Shown: positions 9,032 to 18,056 of the stretch, one piece after another
Position numbering within the stretch: position 1 is the stretch's first letter
Layout of the letters: each line of letters begins with the position of its first letter
Origin: Microbacterium wangchenii
GTDB lineage: Bacteria; Actinomycetota; Actinomycetes; Actinomycetales; Microbacteriaceae
Direction of reading: 5' to 3'
DNA: 64,000 nt
Assembly: GCF_004564355.1 (NCBI RefSeq)
Contig: NZ_CP038266.1
Location: 3,596,001-3,660,000, forward strand
Notes under the pieces: generated by a model
Told to the model about the DNA's origin: nothing
Seen by the model: only the letters and a program-made list of their open reading frames with translations
Databases searched by the model: none
Position numbers and translations under genes: made by a program

Positions 9032-9943
9032 CTACTTCGAGGACGAACCCCCGCCCTCGGCGGCCGCTCGGCGGAACTGCTGCAGCGCTTCGGTCCGCGC
9101 TGCCGCACCGCCGGGAGTGAGGTCGTCGACGACGGGGACCGCGTCCAGCACGCTGCCGAACTTCCGCTCCAGGTCCTCGCGCACCTCGGGATAGGGGATG
9201 GCGTAGAGCTCGCCGGCTTCCATCGCGCGCTTGAGGTGCAAGGCCAGGGCTTCGGGATCCATGCCGTGCCGGTACACCTCCGTCAGCGCCGAGACGATTC
9301 GCTGGTCGGTGCGGATGCCCGTGTCCACTCCGGCGTCGGGGCGAAGCTCGTGGGACGTCGCGATGTTGGACCGGATGTTCGCCGGACACAACACGGTCAC
9401 ACCGATGCCATGCCGGGGCAGCACCTGCGCGTAGCTCTCCATGAGGCTGATGACCCCCGCTTTGGCCGCGGAGTACGGAGCGGTCATGAGACCGCCCTCG
9501 AACCCTCCGACAGAGGCCACCGACGCGACGTGCCCGCCCTGCCCGGCCTCGATCATCCGCGGGACGAAGGTGACCATGCCGTTCACCACCCCGCCGAGGT
9601 TCACCCCGAGGAGCCAGTCGTAGTCGGCGAACGTGAGGGTTTCGGCCGATCCGAAGCCGTTCACGCCCGCCGTGTTGAAGAGCAGCGTGACCGGGTCGCC
9701 GAAGTGCGACTCCACGGCGTCCGCGGTCGCGGCATAGGCCGCCCGGTCGGTGACGTCCAGGGGAGCCCCCCAGGCCTCGATCCCCTCTGCGCGCAATCGG
9801 GTGACGGCGTCGTCGACGGCAGTCTCCCGCACATCCGCCACGGCGATGCGCGCACCGGCACGGCCGAACACGAGCGCCTGGCCGAAACCCGCGCCCGACG
9901 CCGCACCCGTGATGAAGGCGACGCGACCGGCGAACCGGCTCAT
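9032..9943 (-). CDS. SDR-family oxidoreductase (copy 2)
   Basis: A 303-residue classical SDR with TGAASGAG at 12-19 and Ser144, Tyr157 and Lys161 in the catalytic positions. It shares the unusual FNTAGVNGFG segment and overall length with the SDR at 769-1671, indicating duplication. Its ATG overlaps the stop of the upstream livM by four bases (ATGA), so it is translationally coupled to the transporter. It probably oxidises or reduces a hydroxylated or ketonic intermediate formed by the monooxygenases of this operon. Confidence 0.85.
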   Translation of the reverse strand: MSRFAGRVAFITGAASGAGFGQALVFGRAGARIAVADVRETAVDDAVTRLRAEGIEAWGAPLDVTDRAAYAATADAVESHFGDPVTLLFNTAGVNGFGSAETLTFADYDWLLGVNLGGVVNGMVTFVPRMIEAGQGGHVASVASVGGFEGGLMTAPYSAAKAGVISLMESYAQVLPRHGIGVTVLCPANIRSNIATSHELRPDAGVDTGIRTDQRIVSALTEVYRHGMDPEALALHLKRAMEAGELYAIPYPEVREDLERKFGSVLDAVPVVDDLTPGGAAARTEALQQFRRAAAEGGGSSSK

Positions 9944-11100
9944 GCGGTTCCCTCTCCGGAGGATGCGGTCCGACGGCGCCGCAGCGGCCGCGTGAGCCAC
10001 AGGCCGAAGACCTTGAGGAGGTGTGTGAGTCCTCGCGGCTCGAACATCAGGATGAGGACCAGGAGCACGCCGTACAGCACGACGGGGAACTGTCCCACCG
10101 GAATGCCCCACGTCCCATCGGGTGTCGACGAGTTGGCCTTGAGGAAGGGGATGAACTCGGCGTATCGGCTGGCCAGGACGGGGATCGAGCAGATGATCAG
10201 GCTCCCCACGACCGGCCCCCACGCGGTGGCCAGTCCGCCCACCGTGACGATGATGATGAAGTTCAGCCCCATGGCGAGGTTGAACTGCTCCGGACTGACG
10301 AAGCGCAGCTGAGCGACGTAGAACGCACCGCCGAGGGCGCCCATCGCGCTGGAGATGGCGTACGCGCCGACCATCGAGCGCACCGGGTTGATACCCGCGA
10401 CGCGCGCGGGGAGGTCCGCATCCCGCAGGGCCACGATGTGGCGGCCACCGGGGGACTTCATCAGCAGATGGACGAGGAACATGCACAGCGCGACGAACAG
10501 CCACACGAGCATGAACAGGCCCTGCTGGTAGTTGTAGGTCATACCGCCGACCTGCAGCGCTGCGAAATCCAGCGGCCCGACCGAGAGGTTCACTGCGGCC
10601 CTGCGCCCGGCCACGCCCCCGGTGAGGTCGCTCCAGTTCACGAAGATGTACTGGCCGATGAAGATCAGGCCGAGGCTCAGGACGATCTGATAGACGCCCT
10701 TCAGCCGCAGCGCCAGGGGCGCGACCAGCGCTCCCGACACGGCTCCCACCACCACGACCGCGAGCAGCCAGAGAGGCAGGGGCAGGTCCATGATCGACCC
10801 GAACCCCACCGCCGTGAAGGCGCCGATCGCGAGGAAGAACGGCTGCCCCATGTTGATCTGACCCGCATAGCCGTTCAGCACGTTCAGACCGATCGCGGCG
10901 ATGGAGAAGAAGCCGACGGTGATGCCGAGTGACAGCAGGAAGGAATCGGCGGTACTCAGGGGCAGGACCACGGCGAGCAGGGTCAGGAGCACCGCTCCGT
11001 ACCTGGTGACGGGTGACTGGAATATCCGCACTTCACGCCGGATGCGATCGTCGAACACACCCTGCGTCCGAAGGGTGCCGGTGCTTGCCAAGGTGGCCAT
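9940..11100 (-). CDS. LivM-type branched-chain/aromatic ABC transporter permease (cluster 1)
   Basis: A 386-residue integral membrane protein with about ten hydrophobic segments and the LivM signature region (LNVLNGYAGQINMGQPFFLAIGA). The later EAA-like loop reads ALRDADLPARVAGINPVR. The start at 11100 is chosen because CCGGAGGG precedes it at proper spacing, and it lies just after the livH stop. It is part of the LivFGHM transporter fed by the receptor at 13724-15019. In catabolic clusters such hydrophobic-amino-acid-type systems commonly import aromatic or cyclic acids, so the substrate need not be an amino acid. Confidence 0.9.
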   Translation of the reverse strand: MATLASTGTLRTQGVFDDRIRREVRIFQSPVTRYGAVLLTLLAVVLPLSTADSFLLSLGITVGFFSIAAIGLNVLNGYAGQINMGQPFFLAIGAFTAVGFGSIMDLPLPLWLLAVVVVGAVSGALVAPLALRLKGVYQIVLSLGLIFIGQYIFVNWSDLTGGVAGRRAAVNLSVGPLDFAALQVGGMTYNYQQGLFMLVWLFVALCMFLVHLLMKSPGGRHIVALRDADLPARVAGINPVRSMVGAYAISSAMGALGGAFYVAQLRFVSPEQFNLAMGLNFIIIVTVGGLATAWGPVVGSLIICSIPVLASRYAEFIPFLKANSSTPDGTWGIPVGQFPVVLYGVLLVLILMFEPRGLTHLLKVFGLWLTRPLRRRRTASSGEGTA

Positions 11101-11101
11101 A

Positions 11102-12007
11102 TCAAGCCCTCCGGAACTCACGTGTGGCGAACAGGCCACTGGGACGGACGAGAAGAACGATGATCATGATGATCCAGGGCAGCACGGTCGCGAAGTGCTG
11201 ACCGAAGGCCGCCGGGGCGTACCCGTTGGCCAGTTGCTGCAGCACCCCGAGCACGAGCCCACCGGCGACGCAACCGGGGAGGGATCGGATGCCGCCCAGG
11301 ATGAGAGCCGGCAGCGCGGTGAAGGCGACGACATCCAGCGTCGGGCGCAGCCCCCCGCCGGCCTCCGTCGCCATGAGGACTCCCGCGATGACCGCGGCGC
11401 CGGCGCTCATGAGCCATGCGTACGGCGCCACCTTCCGCGGGCTGATGCCCTGAACGAATGCCGCCTGACTGTCGCTCGCAATGGCGCGCATCCCCACTCC
11501 CACGCGAGTGTGCTGGATGACCAGCCAGAAGATGATGAGGACGGCGATGCTCAGGACGATCACCCAGATGTCGCGCATCGGCACGTTGATGGCGCCGAGC
11601 CGGAGGGTGTTCAGGCCCCACGGGTCGCCCAGGAGGAGCACTTCCGCCCCCCAGGACGACACCGCCGTCGCCTGGCTGAGGCTCAGCAGGCCGATCGTGA
11701 CGAGAAGGATCGCCAGGCCGGCGGCATGCTGGTCGGCGGTGCGGTCGATCCGCTGGAAGATCACATAGTGGATGGCGAGCCCCAGCGCCGTGACCAGGAC
11801 GATCGCGATCAGCAGCGAGAGCCAGAAGTTGATGCCGAAGTTCTGATGGAACTGGAACAGCGTGTAGGCGCCGAGGAGCACGAACGACCCCGGCAGCAGG
11901 TTGAAGTGCCCGGTGGCCTTCAGCAGCACGACGAAGCTGAGCGACACCAGCGCATAGAGGAACCCGAGCGCGATGCCCGAAATGAGGATCTGGACGAAGG
12001 TGTCCAT
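11102..12007 (-). CDS. LivH-type ABC transporter permease (cluster 1)
   Basis: A 301-residue membrane permease opening with MDTFVQILISGIALGFLYAL, characteristic of LivH, followed by multiple hydrophobic helices. The conserved cytoplasmic loop GVGMRAIASDSQAAFVQGIS contacts the ATPases. Its start overlaps the livG stop by one base (TGATG), and livM follows directly, so the four transporter genes form a tight translational unit. Confidence 0.9.
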   Translation of the reverse strand: MDTFVQILISGIALGFLYALVSLSFVVLLKATGHFNLLPGSFVLLGAYTLFQFHQNFGINFWLSLLIAIVLVTALGLAIHYVIFQRIDRTADQHAAGLAILLVTIGLLSLSQATAVSSWGAEVLLLGDPWGLNTLRLGAINVPMRDIWVIVLSIAVLIIFWLVIQHTRVGVGMRAIASDSQAAFVQGISPRKVAPYAWLMSAGAAVIAGVLMATEAGGGLRPTLDVVAFTALPALILGGIRSLPGCVAGGLVLGVLQQLANGYAPAAFGQHFATVLPWIIMIIVLLVRPSGLFATREFRRA

Positions 12008-12819
12008 CAGCCTTCGCCTCCCTTCGTCGTTTTCACGGCCGACGCGTCGCCGGCGGCGGCGGCGCCCAGATATGCCTCCACGACGCGCGGGTTGGCCTGC
12101 GTCTCCGCGGGGGTGCCCAGTCCGATCGCCTGACCGAAATTGAGGGCGAGCACCCGGTCCGCCACATCCATCACCAGGAAGGTGTCGTGCTCGATGAGCA
12201 CGATGGTCAAGCCCATCGCTTCCTTCAGCTCGAGCACCGCTCCGATCAACTCGTCCGTCTCGGCGTGGTTCAGCCCGGCAACCGGTTCGTCGAGCAGCAG
12301 CAGCTGCGGTGCGACGACAGCCGCCTTCGCCAATTCGATCCGTTTGCGCGTGCCGTAGGGCAGGCTCTTGATGGGCGTGTGGGCGAGGTCGGCCATCCCC
12401 ATGACATCCAGCACCTCGTAGGCGTGCTGGCGCGCGTCGATCTCATCGCGGCGGGCCTTGCCGAACCATGCCAGACCGGCCGGGATTCCTGCGCCGATCT
12501 TGCTGGCTCGACCGACGAGCACGTTCTCGAGCACCGTCATGCTGGAGAACAGGCCCAGGTTCTGGAAGGTCCGGGCGATACCGTGCTGCGCGATCTGATC
12601 CGCCCGCTGGCCCGTCAGGGGTGTGCCGTCGAAGCGGATCTCGCCCGAGTAGCTCACGAGCCCGCTGAGGCAGTTGAACAGAGTCGTCTTTCCTGCGCCG
12701 TTGGGCCCGATGATCGCGAACAGCTCCCCCCTCTCGACGTCGAAGCTGACCTGGTCGACCGCCGTGACGCCACCGAATCTGACGGTCACATCCTGGGCGC
12801 TCAGCAATGCTCCACTCAT
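12007..12819 (-). CDS. LivG-type ABC transporter ATP-binding protein (cluster 1)
   Basis: A 270-residue ATPase. Walker A is GPNGAGKTT near residue 38 and Walker B is QLLLLDEPVAG. The signature loop is of the LivG type (SLPYGTRKRIELAKA) rather than LSGGQ. It ends with the LivG-typical NPRVVEAYLG. It overlaps livF upstream by four bases and livH downstream by one. It energises the branched-chain-type importer together with LivF. Confidence 0.9.
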   Translation of the reverse strand: MSGALLSAQDVTVRFGGVTAVDQVSFDVERGELFAIIGPNGAGKTTLFNCLSGLVSYSGEIRFDGTPLTGQRADQIAQHGIARTFQNLGLFSSMTVLENVLVGRASKIGAGIPAGLAWFGKARRDEIDARQHAYEVLDVMGMADLAHTPIKSLPYGTRKRIELAKAAVVAPQLLLLDEPVAGLNHAETDELIGAVLELKEAMGLTIVLIEHDTFLVMDVADRVLALNFGQAIGLGTPAETQANPRVVEAYLGAAAAGDASAVKTTKGGEG

Positions 12820-13640
12820 CGGATCCGACCTCTCTTGCGCTCCTCGTAGGCCACACGGAAGGAACGCCGACCTTCGCCGGCGACACCCAGATACAGCTCC
12901 TGCACCACCGGATCCGCCAGCAGATCGGCGCCGGTTCCCTGCCGCGCGACGGATTTCCCATCGAGGACGTAGGCGTAATCGGCGATCGACAGCGCCATCG
13001 CGGCGTTCTGCTCGATCAGGAGGACGCTGGTCCCCTGGGCGTTGATCTCGACGATGTAGTCCTTGATCTGTTCCACGATGAGCGGCGCGAGCCCCAGCGA
13101 CGGTTCGTCGAGCATGAGCAGCGTGGGACGCTGCATGAGCGCCCGCCCGATGGCGAGCATCTGCTGCTCACCGCCGGACATCAGGCCGGCGAGCTGCTTG
13201 CGCCGTTCGGCCAGGATCGGGAACATCCCGTAGACGCGCTCACGGCTCTCTTTCGCCTCCGCCAACGTCCTGGTGAAGCCGCCGGCGCTGAGGTTCTCCT
13301 CGACGGTCAGGTCCGGGAAGGTACGTCGCCCCTCCATGACCATCGAGATCCCCCGCTGTACGCGCGCGGACGCCGTCTTGGACTTCAGGTCCTGACCTTC
13401 GAACAGGACCGCGCCGGTGTCGAGCGAGCCTCCGGTGAAGGGCAGGAGTCCGGAGATCGTGGACAGGGCCGTCGTCTTACCGGCGCCGTTCACGCCGATC
13501 AGAACGACGATCTGACCGCGGTACACCCGCAGGTCGACGTTCTGGAGCGCTCGCACGGCGCCACCGGAGTAGCTGACGGACACCTCGGTCAGTTCGAGCA
13601 GGGGCAGCTGTCGCGCACCTGCTGCGGCATCGGATGCCAT
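12816..13640 (-). CDS. LivF-type ABC transporter ATP-binding protein (cluster 1)
   Basis: A 274-residue ATPase with Walker A GVNGAGKTT, signature MSGGEQQMLAIGRALM, Walker B LLMLDEPSLGLAP and LLIEQNAAMAL, the LivF hallmark. The start at 13640 (MASDAAAG) is preceded by GAGAGG. A strong hairpin lies between this gene and the upstream receptor gene, suggesting that only part of the transcripts continue into livF. Confidence 0.9.
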   Translation of the reverse strand: MASDAAAGARQLPLLELTEVSVSYSGGAVRALQNVDLRVYRGQIVVLIGVNGAGKTTALSTISGLLPFTGGSLDTGAVLFEGQDLKSKTASARVQRGISMVMEGRRTFPDLTVEENLSAGGFTRTLAEAKESRERVYGMFPILAERRKQLAGLMSGGEQQMLAIGRALMQRPTLLMLDEPSLGLAPLIVEQIKDYIVEINAQGTSVLLIEQNAAMALSIADYAYVLDGKSVARQGTGADLLADPVVQELYLGVAGEGRRSFRVAYEERKRGRIR

Positions 13641-13685
13641 GGGGCACCTCTCTGTGAATCCGGCAGCTGCCGGAGACGGGTACGG

Positions 13686-13718
13686 AGCGGGCGGCGACGA
13701 ATGCCGTCGCCGCCCGCT
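13686..13718 (-). terminator. intra-operon hairpin (attenuator) between receptor and livF
   Basis: AGCGGGCGGCGACG (13686-13699) pairs perfectly with CGTCGCCGCCCGCT (13705-13718) around a 5-nt loop. It lies just after the receptor stop at 13724. There is no T-run. Partial termination or 3'-end protection would give more receptor than transporter core, as is common in receptor-first ABC operons. Confidence 0.6.
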
Positions 13719-13723
13719 GAGAC

Positions 13724-15019
13724 TCACGGAGCGACGGATTCCAGGTACTTCACCGCGACATCCGAGTCGTAGTTGTACGCCTCGAGCTTCAGGCCGGTGG
13801 GAACCGATCCGTCGATGCGGAACATCGACAGCTTGTGCGGGGGCACGTTCTCGGCGGCCGTCGCCCCGATCACGACATCGCCGCCGGTGAGGCCGAGCTC
13901 GTCCTCCCACGTGCCGATCTCCGTGGCCGCCGTGGCGATGCCTTCACGGCTGAGGTCGCCGTTCTCCAGCGCCTGGGCGAGGATGTCGGCGGTCAGCAGA
14001 CCGTTGACGTAGCCCGTCAAGTGGGCGTTGGCGCTCGGGGTGTAGTCCGGGTTGATCGCCTCGAGGTCTTCGATGAGCATGGCCTGGCCCGGAGCGTTCT
14101 CTCCCAGCCACTCGTCACCGGGAACCGAGATGATCGCGTTCTCCGCCAGCCAGTCGGCGCCGGGTCCGGTCGCCAGGGTGATGTTGTAGGCGCTGTTGCC
14201 GGCCAGCACCAGCGGCGTGAAGTCCTGCTGCACCGACTGCACCGCCAGCGTCTGCAGGAAGCCGCCGGTTCCGCCGGTCATGACGACGTCACAGTCGGCG
14301 TTCTTCATCGAGGTGATCTGCGCGGTCAGCTGGTCGGCGTTCGGGGCGAAGGTCGTGTCGATGCCCTTCGTGAGACCCAGTTCCTCCAGGGTGAAGTCGA
14401 AGTTCTCCTGGATGTACTTGCCCAGCGTGTCTTCGACGGTCATGCTGCAGAACGTCGCGTCCTCCACGTCGTAGGTTTCGACCGCGTAGGGGATGAGGCT
14501 CGCAGCGTGGCTGCTGGTCATCGGCAGGCTCGGCACCAGGTGGTCGGCGAACTGGAGGTTGGGAGTCGTTCCACCCGGGATGAGGGTCATCTTGTCGGTC
14601 TCGATGGAGGGCAGCATGGCGTCGATGATCGTCGAGCCGAGCACGAGCGAGACCATCGCCACGTCGTCCTTGAATCCCTCGTAGAGCGGGATCGCGGTCG
14701 CGGCGTCGTACTTCGTGTCCTGGTTCACCACTTCGAGCGTCCAGCCCTCCATGGCACCTCCGGGCTGGGTGGCGCGGTGGAATGCGGCATCCATGCCTTC
14801 GATGTTCGTGATGGCGCCGGCGAAGACGCCGGAGACGGGGACGAGCGCTCCCACCTTGATCGTCTTCGTGTCCAGGTCGACACCCGGACCGCCCACGATT
14901 TCGCCGTCGCCGGCTGGGCCGGCGTCCGAACCACCGGTCGGGGTTCCGGCGCATCCGCTCAGAGCCAGGCCCGCGGCGGCGAGCAGTGCGATGGCACCGG
15001 TGACATGTGTTCTCTTCAT
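13724..15019 (-). CDS. lipoprotein solute-binding protein of the Liv-type importer (cluster 1)
   Basis: 431 residues. The signal peptide ends in the lipobox LSGC near residue 24, so the mature receptor is lipid-anchored outside the membrane. The body is a type I periplasmic-binding fold of the LivJ/amide-urea family (TIKVGALVPVSGVFAGAI). The start is MKRTHV at 15019, behind AAGGAGGACTCA. It lies downstream of the CocE-like hydrolase and upstream of LivFGHM. The ligand is presumably the substrate of the adjacent monooxygenases. Confidence 0.88.
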   Translation of the reverse strand: MKRTHVTGAIALLAAAGLALSGCAGTPTGGSDAGPAGDGEIVGGPGVDLDTKTIKVGALVPVSGVFAGAITNIEGMDAAFHRATQPGGAMEGWTLEVVNQDTKYDAATAIPLYEGFKDDVAMVSLVLGSTIIDAMLPSIETDKMTLIPGGTTPNLQFADHLVPSLPMTSSHAASLIPYAVETYDVEDATFCSMTVEDTLGKYIQENFDFTLEELGLTKGIDTTFAPNADQLTAQITSMKNADCDVVMTGGTGGFLQTLAVQSVQQDFTPLVLAGNSAYNITLATGPGADWLAENAIISVPGDEWLGENAPGQAMLIEDLEAINPDYTPSANAHLTGYVNGLLTADILAQALENGDLSREGIATAATEIGTWEDELGLTGGDVVIGATAAENVPPHKLSMFRIDGSVPTGLKLEAYNYDSDVAVKYLESVAP

Positions 15020-15051
15020 TGAGTCCTCCTTGCTGTGATTTTCGGGTGGTG

Positions 15052-16797
15052 CTAGGGAGAAACGGGTTGCACGGGCAACACGATGTGGGACGGATGAGCG
15101 CCGTTGTGCAGGATCCGCTGCCGGGCCGTACGGCGCTGCTCCGGCGGCACGATCGCGTTGTTGCCGAGCACGCCGGCGTTGACATCCCAGTTCGGGTAGG
15201 ACGAGCTGGCGATGTCGACGCGGAGGCGGTGGCCCGCCCGGAACAGCCAGCTCGTCGCCCACAGGTCGATCTCGTACTCCACGACCTCGTTCGGCCCAAC
15301 GGGCGTCGCCTCATCCTGCCCGTTGCGGAATTTGGCTCGGACGATCCCGTCCACGACACCGATGGCGCGCCCGTCGGGGTGCACGTCGATGAGGCGAGCG
15401 ACGAAGTCGGTGTCCTCGGCGTCCGTGGCCGCGAACAGCCGCACCGTCACCGGCCCGGTGACCTCGAGATCCTCGGCCAGTTCGTCGCCGGCGAAACGGA
15501 CGATGTCGCTGCGTCCATCGAGCGGTCGCTGGTCACGCGGTCCGGCGGTCCATTCGTTGCCGCCCTCGAGGCCTCCCGCGAAGACACCGGACTGCCCTCC
15601 CCGCATGGGAACAGGGTCGTTCGGGTCGTGGATGTAGCGGGTCTCGCCGGTGTCCCCCTGCGGCGCCCGCGGGGAGAGCGATCCCCCCTCGCCGAGGAAC
15701 CATGGCGTCCATCGCGTTCCCGGAAGGGGCCACTCCTGCTCCTCCCGCCAGCGTCCAGCCTGCATGACGTAGAGGCGAACCGGGGCCCCGGGCACCTCGC
15801 TCCCGTCGGCGGCCGCTCGCGCGAAGTCTGCGACCGCGGCCTCCAGTCCGAAACCGGCCGCCGAAGCCGGCGCGCCGAAGCTCATATCGCCGACGGTGCC
15901 GCTCTGGTCGATGTGCTGCCACGGACCGATGATGAGGCGCTGGCCGGCGCGGGCGCGCTCGGTGGCCGCCTCCGCGCGCAGACACGTGAAGTTCGCGATC
16001 GTCCCGCCGAGGAAGAGGTCGAACCATCCTCCGACGTGCAGCGCGGGCACCTCGACGTCGGACCGACGGTCGCGGTAGCTGATCGAGGGCCAGTACTCCC
16101 CGGTCGTGTCGGCAGCAGCCCACCGGCGCCACGTGGGGAGAACCTCGCTGAGCACTGGCGCGTCGATGAGCGCACCGGACCCGACCGAGGCATACGGATC
16201 GGCCGCATGCCGGAAGAAGCGGCCCATCACCTCGCGCACGTCCTCACCGTGCTGGGCGCGGTAGGTCAAGGACTGCAGCGTCTTCATGGTGTACCAGCCG
16301 GTGAGCTGCCCCATCTGGAACACACCGGAGCGGTATGCCAACCGTGTCTGGTAGTCGTCCGGCGTCACGACCGGAATCATCCCGGCCAGCGCGCGGGGCT
16401 GGTCCACAGCGCCCGCGAACTGGACCATGCCGGAGTAGGACGCCCCGTACATCACGACGCGGCCGTTCGAGAAGGGCAGCGATCCGCACCACTCGATCGC
16501 GTCGACCGTGTCCGGCCCCTCGCCCTCGAACGGGACGAACTCTCCGTCCGAGTCACCCGTTCCGCGGCAGTCCTGGATCACGATCGCGAATCCGCGATCC
16601 AGAAGGGACCAGATGGGCAGGTTCCGCGTCAGCGGCTCGCCGTAGGGGTTCCGCACCAGCACGATCGGCTGCGTCTCCCGGTCCGCCATCCGGTGCACGA
16701 CCGAACGCAGTGTGACGCCGTCGCGCGTCGTCATCGGCACGCCGCTGTCCACCAGTCGCCGGCTGGGCATGCCGACCTCACCCGTGCTGTCAACCAT
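15052..16797 (-). CDS. CocE/NonD-family hydrolase (X-Pro dipeptidyl-peptidase-like)
   Basis: 581 residues. An N-terminal alpha/beta-hydrolase domain carries the nucleophile in YGASYSG (around residue 121). A Ser-Asp-His triad is completed by Asp in GGWFDLFLGG and His in IIGPWQHIDQ. The C-terminal half is the jelly-roll domain of CocE and PepX (VTGPVTVRLFAATDAEDTDF). No signal peptide is visible, so it acts in the cytosol. In this operon, right after an LLM-class monooxygenase, it may hydrolyse an ester or lactone made by Baeyer-Villiger-type oxygenation or an esterified substrate. That role is inferred. Confidence 0.85.
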   Translation of the reverse strand: MVDSTGEVGMPSRRLVDSGVPMTTRDGVTLRSVVHRMADRETQPIVLVRNPYGEPLTRNLPIWSLLDRGFAIVIQDCRGTGDSDGEFVPFEGEGPDTVDAIEWCGSLPFSNGRVVMYGASYSGMVQFAGAVDQPRALAGMIPVVTPDDYQTRLAYRSGVFQMGQLTGWYTMKTLQSLTYRAQHGEDVREVMGRFFRHAADPYASVGSGALIDAPVLSEVLPTWRRWAAADTTGEYWPSISYRDRRSDVEVPALHVGGWFDLFLGGTIANFTCLRAEAATERARAGQRLIIGPWQHIDQSGTVGDMSFGAPASAAGFGLEAAVADFARAAADGSEVPGAPVRLYVMQAGRWREEQEWPLPGTRWTPWFLGEGGSLSPRAPQGDTGETRYIHDPNDPVPMRGGQSGVFAGGLEGGNEWTAGPRDQRPLDGRSDIVRFAGDELAEDLEVTGPVTVRLFAATDAEDTDFVARLIDVHPDGRAIGVVDGIVRAKFRNGQDEATPVGPNEVVEYEIDLWATSWLFRAGHRLRVDIASSSYPNWDVNAGVLGNNAIVPPEQRRTARQRILHNGAHPSHIVLPVQPVSP

Positions 16798-16806
16798 GAT
16801 CGGGGC

Positions 16807-17904
16807 TCAGCGGGCCTTGGAGCCGCCGGCGATGCGGGCGTCGTAGTTGCGGCGCGCGGTCGGCATGACCTTCTCCGCGAACGTCCGCAGGCTGACCTCG
16901 GCCATCGACTGCGGCATACCGCCGAACGAGGGCGCCACGACGAGCTCGAACTGCCCCATCACGTCCTGCATCCAGTCCAGCTTCTCGATCAGCTGCTGCG
17001 GCGTCCCATACAGTGCGGCATCGGCGTAGTCGCGGCCGGCCTGATCGACGCCCTTCTCCCGCAGCGCCCCGGCCTTCTCGGCGTAGCGCTCGTACCCCTT
17101 CTGCGTCGCGAAGTGGTTGCCGAGGAACTCGTAGTGCTCGACGTTCTGGTGCCAGAAGTTGACGATGTACTCGTACATCCGGTCCTTCGCGACGTCGGGG
17201 TCTTCGTGGCAGTACATGTTGGCGTTGATGCAGATCGGGGCAGGTTCATCGTCCCACGTCTCACGCCACAGGTTGTTGTACAGCTCGAACGTCTCCACCA
17301 GCTTGTCGACCGGACGCAGGATGAAGGACATCACGCTGACGCGGTTCTTCACCGCGGCGATGATCGAGTCCTCCGAGCCGGCCACCGTGTACATGCGGCC
17401 CTTGAAGCTCCGGATCGGCCCCGGCTTGAGCTGGCGCCGCGGCTGCTCGTAGTGGGGGCCCTTGCCCTCGATGAAACCTGTCTCGAGCGCTTCGATGATC
17501 ATGGGCACGGCTTCGTCCATGCGCTCGCGCGATTCGCCGACCGGGATGCGCAGGCCCTCGAATTCGACACGGGCAACCCCTCGGCCCATTCCGAAGATCG
17601 CGCGGCCACCGGAGAGGTTGTCCAGCAGCAGCAGCTTCGACGCCACGCGCAGGGGATCGTTCCACGGCAGGATGACCGCGCCGGTTCCGAGGCGGATGCG
17701 CTCGGTCTTCGCCGCGACGTAGGAGAGCCACTGGATGTTGTCGGGCATGAAGGAGTAGTCGGTGAAGTGGTGTTCGACGGCCCACACGCTGTCGTACCCG
17801 AGGGGCTCCGACAGGATGGCGAGATCGGTCTCGCCCTTCACCACCTGGTACTCCGGGACGGTTTTGTCGTAGCGGCCGAAACCGAAGTTCACTCCGATGT
17901 GCAT
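16807..17904 (-). CDS. LLM-class (luciferase-like) flavin monooxygenase (copy 1)
   Basis: A 365-residue TIM-barrel enzyme of the bacterial luciferase superfamily. It has the N-terminal VNFGFG strand, GYDSVWAVEHHFTDYS, the flavin-site RIRLGTGAVILPWNDP and GGRAIFGMGRGVAR. Such enzymes use FMNH2 from a separate reductase and O2 to hydroxylate or perform Baeyer-Villiger reactions. The ATG follows GAAGGAG. It heads the long leftward operon from a promoter with palindrome site 3 and TAGCTT 23 bp downstream. It is paralogous to the enzyme at 19068-20159. The flavin reductase fusion at 6063 is the only reductase in the window. Confidence 0.88.
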   Translation of the reverse strand: MHIGVNFGFGRYDKTVPEYQVVKGETDLAILSEPLGYDSVWAVEHHFTDYSFMPDNIQWLSYVAAKTERIRLGTGAVILPWNDPLRVASKLLLLDNLSGGRAIFGMGRGVARVEFEGLRIPVGESRERMDEAVPMIIEALETGFIEGKGPHYEQPRRQLKPGPIRSFKGRMYTVAGSEDSIIAAVKNRVSVMSFILRPVDKLVETFELYNNLWRETWDDEPAPICINANMYCHEDPDVAKDRMYEYIVNFWHQNVEHYEFLGNHFATQKGYERYAEKAGALREKGVDQAGRDYADAALYGTPQQLIEKLDWMQDVMGQFELVVAPSFGGMPQSMAEVSLRTFAEKVMPTARRNYDARIAGGSKAR

Positions 17905-17961
17905 CGCCGATGCTCCTTCGCGATCGTGATCAGGGGCACCCGCGCACCCCGATTTCTGTTC

Positions 17962-18005
17962 AAGCTACTGAGGCTCGTGCGCGCCCCGACGTCTCATCGT
18001 GAGAC
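17962..18005. promoter_or_regulatory. divergent promoter region with palindromic operator, site 3
   Basis: GTCTCA-TCG-TGAGAC at 17991-18005 is a perfect palindrome (arms extend to 17990-18006). Leftwards, 23 bp separate the core from TAGCTT (17967-17962), the -10 of the LLM operon. Rightwards no box occurs at 23 bp. TACCAT at 18044-18049 would instead start transcription at or next to the ATG of the alcohol dehydrogenase, with the palindrome near -58. Confidence 0.7.
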
Positions 18006-18056
18006 GCCGGGGCTGCGTGACGGGAGACCGGCACCGACCCGTCTACCATCACTCGG

